This document shows positions 32,779-40,200 of a stretch of 43,168 bases of DNA, in pieces (the stretch's first letter is position 1; every line of letters begins with the position of its first letter). The stretch spans positions 1 through 43,168 of the IMG/VR virus record IMGVR_UViG_3300020420_000029; one strand, given 5' to 3'. The stretch comes from a virus. Position numbers and translations under genes: made by a program. A model generated the notes under the pieces. That model saw nothing but the letters and a program-made list of their open reading frames with translations, had not been told where the DNA came from and did not search any database.

Positions 32779-33002
32779 TATGCGTACCTCACTGTAACCT
32801 TAGTCGTTACCGTCTCTTCTTTCTTCTTACCTTTCGTAAGACTTTTAGGTAACGGCTTCTGATTTTGTTTTTTAACTTTTACTTTTTTAGGCTTGTTTAC
32901 CTTAACGTCAGATTTGTTTGAGCTGGTTTTCTGCACGTTAGTTTTTTTGTAGTCATCGGTGTTCTGACTATTCATATTTGTTTTTACAGGTATCCTTGCC
33001 AT
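32778..33002 (-). CDS. Lys-rich basic protein with KVKVKK tag, 74 aa
   Basis: MARIPVKTNMNSQNTDDYKK, then VKVNKPKKVKVKKQNQKPLP and KGKKKEETVTTKVTVRYA. The sequence is low-complexity, almost without hydrophobic core residues, so probably disordered. Its start overlaps the upstream stop and its stop overlaps the holin start. One of five such proteins in this genome. Confidence 0.6.
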   Translation of the reverse strand: MARIPVKTNMNSQNTDDYKKTNVQKTSSNKSDVKVNKPKKVKVKKQNQKPLPKSLTKGKKKEETVTTKVTVRYA

Positions 33003-33472
33003 TATATCATTCCTTTATTTTTTAAGCCCCAGACAATACCAATTACAATAGCTGATATAACGCCTATACCTAATAACCACAGTATCCCCAGCAATATATT
33101 TTCTTGTAATTTTTCCCATGCCTGTTCTCTTTCTTTTTTGGCGTGTTCCCGGGACTTCCGTGCTTCAACACAAAATCTAACGTAGTCACCGTGCAGTCCG
33201 GGTCTGCCATAATATATCATCGCTTCCTTGAGCTGCTGTTCTTGCTCTTTGATTTTTTCAAGAGCCATGAAGCTTTCAAGGTCGCTATCTTCTTTTCCAG
33301 CCACTTTAGCCCAGAAAGAATTTTTGTCTTTATGAGCTTTATTACGCAAGTCATCTTGTGCATGAGTAAATTGAGCAATCGCTTTACCACAACTACTAAG
33401 CTCCTTCCCGTTGGCAATGGCGGTACGGATGATGGCGTATGCGCTGTTCGCCGCAGCAATAATTTCCAGCAT
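33002..33472 (-). CDS. Hypothetical lysis-cassette protein with C-terminal membrane helix, 156 aa
   Basis: Helical cytoplasmic domain (residues 1-120) with GKELSSCGKAIAQF, then LKEAMIYYGRPGLHGDYVRF, a motif conserved in many marine phage proteins, and a charged EARKSREHAKKEREQAWE helix followed by a membrane anchor (about 128-148) with a short tail. It lies next to the 79-residue membrane/coiled-coil gene. A spanin-like or lysis-helper role is possible but not shown. Confidence 0.6.
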   Translation of the reverse strand: MLEIIAAANSAYAIIRTAIANGKELSSCGKAIAQFTHAQDDLRNKAHKDKNSFWAKVAGKEDSDLESFMALEKIKEQEQQLKEAMIYYGRPGLHGDYVRFCVEARKSREHAKKEREQAWEKLQENILLGILWLLGIGVISAIVIGIVWGLKNKGMI

Positions 33473-33478
33473 CTTTCC

Positions 33479-33718
33479 TCATTCCAACTTTAAGTTTCCA
33501 ATTACCTTTATTAGTAATCCTTCCAGTTTATCCAACTTCTTATCAATAGCCGCCAAGTCAGATTGTAAATCTTTCTTGCTGACATATTGTTCTCTAGTTT
33601 GCCGCAAGAGGTCTTTGGTCTCTTTCAGCTCGTTAGTCACGCTACGAAAGACCCAAGCCATCGGACCTACGACTACGGTTAGGATTGCAGACCATATGAT
33701 GCCAGCATCCATATCCAT
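33479..33718 (-). CDS. Small membrane-anchored coiled-coil protein, 79 aa
   Basis: MDMDAGIIWSAILTVVVGPMAW is one transmembrane segment, followed by charged heptads (TNELKETKDLLRQTREQYVS, then LQSDLAAIDKKLDKLEGLL). Length and architecture resemble inner-membrane spanin-like or holin-accessory proteins. It heads the lysis block after the fibre genes. Confidence 0.6.
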   Translation of the reverse strand: MDMDAGIIWSAILTVVVGPMAWVFRSVTNELKETKDLLRQTREQYVSKKDLQSDLAAIDKKLDKLEGLLIKVIGNLKLE

Positions 33719-34135
33719 TTAGCTTATATCCCATAGCTCGTCATATTCAGCTTGCACCTCTGCTTGTATAGCAGTTATGTCTGACTTAATCGCATCTGTA
33801 GGATTAGCCAATTCCATTTCATTGTACTTGTCTGTGACCAGCTTATTTTGTTTCGCCCTAATAATATCTGTGTACAAAGCTTTGACCTCAGCAACACCGT
33901 CACTGTCGGTCTTTGTAAACTTATTTGAATTTGATGCATTGTAAGCGGTAAGGTAATCGCCCCACATTGTTGCGTATACCTTGCCGTTTTCTAGATAATG
34001 CCATGTAACAGGATTTACAAAGTCTTGATTTTCTCCCGGTCCACCTTGTGACGGTAGTTTGACGGGGTGGACAATCTGGTCTTGAGTTAAGCTGCATTCA
34101 TACAGCTTTCTATCTAAGTGTGGTGTGTATGCCAT
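33719..34135 (-). CDS. Hypothetical tail-fibre-associated protein, 138 aa
   Basis: MAYTPHLDRKLYECSLTQDQ then HPVKLPSQGGPGENQDFVNPVTWHYLENGK with helical C-terminus (AIQAEVQAEYDELWDIS). It follows the fibre gene directly (13-base gap), as fibre chaperones do, but no chaperone motif is visible. GGAGAAAATGAATA precedes the start. Confidence 0.5.
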   Translation of the reverse strand: MAYTPHLDRKLYECSLTQDQIVHPVKLPSQGGPGENQDFVNPVTWHYLENGKVYATMWGDYLTAYNASNSNKFTKTDSDGVAEVKALYTDIIRAKQNKLVTDKYNEMELANPTDAIKSDITAIQAEVQAEYDELWDIS

Positions 34136-34148
34136 TATTCATTTTCTC

Positions 34149-36221
34149 CTATGGGTTCATTTGATGCCAGTGCTGGTAGTTTGTGTTTTCACGGCTACCA
34201 TGCTGATAATAATAGTTGTTACCAATCATCCAAATACTATTGTCTGACATTCTTGCAAAATGGGTCCAGTAGCCACTGTAGTAGTGACCTACCGAATAAA
34301 GGTCTTCGATGGCAATATCATTCTCGCCAGCCCACCATCCTTGTTGCCCAGTTAGTGTATGCGTCCACGGTCCCGGGTACATGAAAGCGCTAGTAAAGTT
34401 AATTGCTGACGTGTTGTTCTGATAATGGTAACACGCTGAAGCAGCCATATATCCCCAAATCCAAAGACGGTTCTGGTTATCCAGTCCATACCACCCCGGT
34501 GAGTTATATCCGTTAGTACGCATTGGAAAGAGTTGTTTTATAGTGTCTCTTGGGAAAGTAATATTGGCTGTAGTCAGTGAGCCATCTGCTGATGCCGTCA
34601 CTGTCTTCATGTAGTTAGTACCAAAAGTTGTAGTGATTGGCTGATTGACGGCTTGGTTAGCAGTCGTGTTGCCTTGTATCAATTGACCTTGGCTGTTGTG
34701 ACCCATCGTCCTTAGAGGCAAGCCCGTGTTTGCAGCAACATTATATGTGTATGCGTCCCCCGGTCCGTCTTGCCCTGATGCATTACCTAGCAAAGCACAC
34801 ACAGACAAAGTGGACGTGTTGCCAGCGCAATGAACAGCAGCAAAGTTAGCAGAACCACCGATTTGGGTCCATGCACTCAGGTCGGTAGTGTTACCCTGAC
34901 CAAGCTGTCCTGACCCATTCTCGCCAATGCCGTACATATCGCCATCAGTCTGAATAGCATAACATGATGCCAAGATGCCGCCACTGTAGTAATAGGTATC
35001 CATACACAAAATTTGCGCTACGTTATCAATACTGGTCATTTGTGCAAATGATGTTCTTGCGCTTCCTAGTGAAGAACAACTGCTGGTATTAGCACCAGTG
35101 TGATACGCTCTACCTGCACTGTCTACAGCATAGGTATCGTTATACCCTAGCGATAGCTGAGTAATATTAGTTAGACCTGATACTAGTGTCGGTACGGTTC
35201 TGTTAGTGGTGTCACCGTGTCCACCTCTACCGTTGCCATTCCAGCCCCATGAGAATACACGCCCATCATGCGTGATTGCCATGTAGCCTGTATTACCCAT
35301 GCCTTGATATCCTCTAGCATCGTTAGTTGCGATAGCGGATACCTCACAAGTAATACTGTTGTTAGTAGCGTCAGGACCAAGGTATGGATTTCTTACAAGC
35401 TGATATCTGTCAGTCGTGTCTCCTAGCCCCAATTGTCCAGAGGCGTTTTCGCCCATAACCCAGACGTTTCCTTTGTTAGTCAGCATCACTAAAGAATGTT
35501 GGTTGTACCAAAGACGAACAAAATACTCGTCTGCTGCCATACCGCCAAATTCTGCGCTGAGCTGTATCATGCTGTGTGGCTGTTCATCATATGACCCAGT
35601 AGTCTTTGGTCCCATACCTTGATAGTGGTAGCCAGCAATCATCGGCTCATGGTTAGTGTTAATCCACTTCACACAAGTGTAGTTAGTGCCGTAGTCGTTC
35701 CTGTCACGTTTAACAGGACCACAAGCGCCGTTTGGCATACCATCGTATGGTATCCAATCTGCACTAGCTCCAGACTTACCATTGTATTGAGCAAGCCACG
35801 GGTACTTACCATCTGTGCCAAATAGTGTTGAATTAGTCGTGTTAGCATAGGCAGGTATGTTACTGCCTAAAATCTGGTGTGAGTTAAATCCAGTCACATT
35901 GCCAAAACCTAACGTGCCTGACGATACAACCTTTAGACCTTGTCCCACCGTCCCGGCAGCTAGTCTAATGCTGCTAGAACCATCGTGGGTCATCACGTCC
36001 CCGGCTGTAGTCAATGGGGATGCCCCATCAGCCATTAAGTTCCAGTGTGTTGAATTTGATGATGAAGGTGCGCCAGCAGCAGTCCCTGTTTTTGCCGTTG
36101 CGTTCACATATACCCAGCTAGAACCTGAGTAGCTCACCACATCATTAAGACTGTATGTCGTTCCAGTAGCAAACGCCCCAGTCCAATTAAAGCGAATTTT
36201 GCCTACATCAATCGTTGCCAT
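34149..36221 (-). CDS. Tail fibre/receptor-binding protein with RCC1-like propeller repeats, 690 aa
   Basis: The N-terminus IDVGKIRFNWTGAFATGTTY, then DVVSYSGSSWVYV, is the marine-phage fibre attachment module. From about residue 235, RCC1-like blades follow: VWVMGENASGQLGLGDTT (about 255), VFSWGWNGNGRGGHGDTT (about 320), MYGIGENGSGQLGQGNTT (about 425), and a degenerate C-terminal set (LWIWGYMAASACYHYQNN; SIWMIGNNYYYQHGSRENTN). The last blades are unusually rich in Tyr, His, Trp and Asn, residues of carbohydrate binding sites. It probably forms the host-binding tip, carried by the 36249 adaptor. Confidence 0.78.
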   Translation of the reverse strand: MATIDVGKIRFNWTGAFATGTTYSLNDVVSYSGSSWVYVNATAKTGTAAGAPSSSNSTHWNLMADGASPLTTAGDVMTHDGSSSIRLAAGTVGQGLKVVSSGTLGFGNVTGFNSHQILGSNIPAYANTTNSTLFGTDGKYPWLAQYNGKSGASADWIPYDGMPNGACGPVKRDRNDYGTNYTCVKWINTNHEPMIAGYHYQGMGPKTTGSYDEQPHSMIQLSAEFGGMAADEYFVRLWYNQHSLVMLTNKGNVWVMGENASGQLGLGDTTDRYQLVRNPYLGPDATNNSITCEVSAIATNDARGYQGMGNTGYMAITHDGRVFSWGWNGNGRGGHGDTTNRTVPTLVSGLTNITQLSLGYNDTYAVDSAGRAYHTGANTSSCSSLGSARTSFAQMTSIDNVAQILCMDTYYYSGGILASCYAIQTDGDMYGIGENGSGQLGQGNTTDLSAWTQIGGSANFAAVHCAGNTSTLSVCALLGNASGQDGPGDAYTYNVAANTGLPLRTMGHNSQGQLIQGNTTANQAVNQPITTTFGTNYMKTVTASADGSLTTANITFPRDTIKQLFPMRTNGYNSPGWYGLDNQNRLWIWGYMAASACYHYQNNTSAINFTSAFMYPGPWTHTLTGQQGWWAGENDIAIEDLYSVGHYYSGYWTHFARMSDNSIWMIGNNYYYQHGSRENTNYQHWHQMNP

Positions 36222-36248
36222 ATGAGTATACTCCTTCCATAACTATCC

Positions 36249-37175
36249 CTACGGTGTAGTCACAATTAAATTGCCAGATGCGTTAATAGAAAATGTCATA
36301 CCTAACGATGCGTATTGTACATCGTCATAGTCGCTCTGAGTGAATGCCTCAGAACCACCAGCGGTAGTGACATCTACCAAGAGGCTAGCGCCATTAGTGC
36401 GAAAGCCGTAGAAACAAGCATTATTAACAGTCCCGGCATTTGCTGATATTGCTTGCTGCACCCGTAGGGGTGTCATTCCTTTTGTGTTGTCTGTTCCTGT
36501 CGTTGCCTCTGTTTGAGATGCAATGGCAGAAAAAATTCCGTTGGACCCGGCTGGTCCAGTCGCTCCTGTCTGACCATCAGGTATCCCTAATGTAAAAGTA
36601 AGGTCTCCTGATGCTGGTGTAAAAGTAACAGCAGCCGTAGGACTAGCCCCGGCTGATAAAGCTGATGCAGATGCGTTGGCGGTCAACACCCTGCCTGTCG
36701 TAGCTTCTGGCTCACCTGTAGAAGTAAACCCTAAAATCTTATCTGCTCTAGCTGCTGCTGTTGGGATAGTTGTAGATAACGTACTACTATCAGACAGCGG
36801 AACCTTTAGAGCTTGGTCGGATGTCCCAGAATTATCTTGTACAATTTGTGTTAACTTATCCAGCGCACCTTCTAAAACTTCTGGCTGTACGCCACCAAGG
36901 TTTGCTAAATCTACAAGCTGCGTTCTAGGTACGTTTCTAGTAAGCGTGATAAATTGTCCAGACGCAGGTGCAGATGTAAAAGTTACTGTGCCACCTGATG
37001 AGTTACCCACACCTGTAACAGTGTAGTCACCAGACGATACGGTACTATCTACGCCAGCCGCATCCGTTAGCGTTACTACTAGATGGTCAGCGTCTTGTAT
37101 CTGGAACGTATAATCAAAACTAGCTGGTCCAGAGTTATACGGTCCTGTCCTTGCATTGGTTGTACTTATCGTCAT
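36249..37175 (-). CDS. T7-type tail fibre adaptor with short collagen-like segment, 308 aa
   Basis: The N-terminal 110 residues (FDYTFQIQDADHLVVTLTD; SSGDYTVTGVGNSSGGTVTF; RNVPRTQLVDLANLGG; ALDKLTQIVQD) match the T7 gp17 N-terminal tail-attachment domain. GIPDGQTGATGPAGSNG near residue 205 is a short Gly-X-Y stretch. The C-terminal part is beta-rich (ASLGMTFSINASGNLIV) and short compared with T7 gp17. It therefore probably anchors the larger RCC1 fibre encoded next. Confidence 0.85.
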   Translation of the reverse strand: MTISTTNARTGPYNSGPASFDYTFQIQDADHLVVTLTDAAGVDSTVSSGDYTVTGVGNSSGGTVTFTSAPASGQFITLTRNVPRTQLVDLANLGGVQPEVLEGALDKLTQIVQDNSGTSDQALKVPLSDSSTLSTTIPTAAARADKILGFTSTGEPEATTGRVLTANASASALSAGASPTAAVTFTPASGDLTFTLGIPDGQTGATGPAGSNGIFSAIASQTEATTGTDNTKGMTPLRVQQAISANAGTVNNACFYGFRTNGASLLVDVTTAGGSEAFTQSDYDDVQYASLGMTFSINASGNLIVTTP

Positions 37176-37227
37176 ATTTTTACTCTCCGACTAGTCACAC
37201 ATTACATTAAAAATTTAAGCTTGTCCA

Positions 37228-40200
37228 TCACTCTACTCTTTTCTTAGCTTTTTCCTTATTGTAGCCAGCGATATAATCAAACCAGCTTGGCTTTAAATCT
37301 TCGTCTAATTCTTCGTCATTATCTGCAATCCAAGCGCTTAAAGTACGGTTAACCTGTATCGCTCCGGGTAAACCAAAGATAGTTCCTAGCGTTGTAATTA
37401 GCGGTCTTATGCGCTGCAATTCTGGGTCATCTTCTGGGTCAGCATCAACGTCCGTAACATAGTCATATTTATCTGTTAAGTAGTCAGCAGCCCGGATTAA
37501 GTTTTCCCCAAAACTTTCCACAGGTGACATAGAGTACCCATAATCGCTAACAAACCCACCTACTATGTCTCTGACAAACGGCACAGTTCCACCTAATGTA
37601 TTTACCGTTCTTGTCAGCAACCATTTTTCTACAGTAGTCTTTTTTTCGCCTGTTTCATCATCTTCCTCGTCAAAGTCAGGAACTTTATCGGTCAGCAATG
37701 CTTGAGCCGCTTCAGCTACTGTTATTAAAACAAATATTCTTGCTGCTGCTTTAGCTACAGTTAACGGCTGTTTAAGACGTACCTCACCAGTAATCTGTCT
37801 AGTTAGCCCATATAACAAAGCAAAGAAGCTGTAGAACATTGTGAATATTTTCATAATGCCAGCTTTACGCTGTACTTCGTTAAGGTCTTTTAAACCACCT
37901 GCTGTTTGCGATATACGGACTACCCTGTCTGCATATTTTACTGCCCCTTCTACGTTATTAGGCTCAGCTCGTAGCGCCCGGTTATAAGCTGCTAGCCATG
38001 TCGGTACATCAACACCATACATCTGTATACCAGCAATAGCTAACATAGCCATTTCAGACACCCTTGCTCGTATACCTTGTTTTCCTTTAAATGTTCTTAA
38101 TGCTGTTCTAACCTCACGGTCAGTGCTTTCTAATCTGTTACGCATCTCACCAGAAAGGTCAAAAACCATCTTTCTAGTTTTCGGGTCAATAGCTTGTTTT
38201 ACACCCAGCAAAATATCTTTAGTAACTACAGCAGCGCTAATAGGACCGTAAGTCGTGTCTGCCATCAGTCTGTCTACTGTAGCAGTGTAACCAAGCAACT
38301 GAGCTGCCATGGTGCTGTAAGATAAACCTAGCACAGCTACTGTGACGTTGTTACGCACTCCTAGCGCTAATGTTTCCCATGCGTTAGTAGGCGGCTGGTT
38401 TTCGTTGTTAGCCGCAATTGCTCCTACCCAGTTTTGTAATTCTCTTAAATATGCTGCCCCTACTTTTTCTGTAACAACGTCTACTATCTCTGGTGAGTTT
38501 AAAATTTTCTTAGCGTTCCTGACTGCTTCGTAGTGCGTAATAAAATGCACTGGTCGGTCAAAAACATTTAACAGCCGTTCTATTCTAAAATCGATGGGTG
38601 CAGCAAACGCTTCGCTACGCTCTTTAGTCATAGAGCTGTTTAATGATGCTTTTACAGTAGAGGACTGGAACGCTTGCAGCGCATCCATGTTATCAATATC
38701 CTCACCTTTTTTGCTGCGACTGCCGTCATACAGCATAGGAAAATAACCACCAGTCCATGTGCCATGCTGGTTAGTTATGCTTCTAGGTTCAATCTTTGCT
38801 GGTGACCTGCCGTTTTCATTTCTGTAAATTTGGTCAACTGCTGGGTATATTTCTTCAGATATATTCCAGATGTCTTGAATAAGCTCCCACTCTTCTTTAG
38901 TCAGCGCTGATAGAGCTTTATCAATTAATTCTTCATTTATGTTTCGCCCGTACTCACGCTCACCATTAATTAGTTTTTGTAAATTACTTTCGTTACCTGT
39001 GTTCAGCGCTAACATTAACAAAGAGCCACGGTCCCACTTTTCTCCCGGTAGCGCCAGCTCACCTACGTCAACACGCTTGCCCAGCTTCTTCCTTACGTCT
39101 TTAGGTAAGGCGTTAAGCTTAGCGTTAATCCTTGCGCTTATTTTGCCCAGCATATCTTGTTCTGCTGCTGATGCGTCAGCAAACGGCTGGTATATAGTTT
39201 GATGCCAGATACCGTTAGGCTCGTTGTTGTCCATCATTTCTAGCAACAGCTCTACTTTTAGCAGCGCTGCGTCTAAGTAAGATAATCGTATTGCACCTTT
39301 ATCCAGTAAGCTCTGGTCTGTTGTAGTAATATTTTTCTTTCTGGCTTTTGTAGCTTTAGCTGTTGGGCGAGACTGTAGCTTTGATACTAGCTGTGCAATT
39401 AGCGTAGCTCTGTCCCGGCGTTCCTTACCGACTAATAATTTTTTCTTTAGCCGTCCTTGTTTTACGATTGTCTCTATTGAGTTATATAAATCTTCAAAAT
39501 CAGCTACTGACAATTCGTTAAAATTCTTTACCCGGTCAGCTTCTGCCAAGACTGCCGGGTACTCAAAAATAGCCCCGTCATTTTCTTCAGCCGCTGCCAT
39601 CCACCTAGCCAAAGCTTGCAGCTCTAGTTTAGCCCTACGCTGCTCAGACATTCTTGGTCCTAGACTATACAAGTCTAGTATGCTTCTGACCCTGTCCATA
39701 TAATCAGCATCTATATTAGGAAACTTTTTTCTGTCCCCTTTGTATTTAACTAATGTCGTTCTTTGCTTAGCAATTTGTTTTTGTAACCGAATAGCTTCTT
39801 TTGCCATTTCGTAATTTACAAGCTGTTGAAATTTGTGCCTGTACGCTGATATTTTGTCGCCTTTGCGTAATGCTTTCCCGGCTTCTCTAGCGTGTTTCTT
39901 TTCTGCTGCTAGAAACTTAGTCGGATTAATCTCACGCACTGTTTTTGCTAACAGGCGCTGCTTTGCCATAGCTTTAATAAATTTTATTTTGAATGCTGGC
40001 TCAGATGAACGTAATGCGTCTAGTTCTGCTTGTAATACTTCAGACCGCAAGTCTGTCTCATGTACACTAGCAATTGCTTCAGACGTTGCACCTTCTTCTA
40101 CTACTGGACCTTCGTCTAACAGCGCAGCAGATAGCTGCTGGTTCACACCTTGCTCAAACGGGATGAAAACATTTAAAGCGTTCATCATTTCTTCAAAAGT

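Noticed and set aside
34149-36221. Diversity-generating retroelement, suspected because the head is BPP-1-like and the fibre end is rich in Tyr/Asn/His
   Set aside because: No reverse transcriptase gene is present and I found no second copy of the fibre 3' end that could serve as template repeat.
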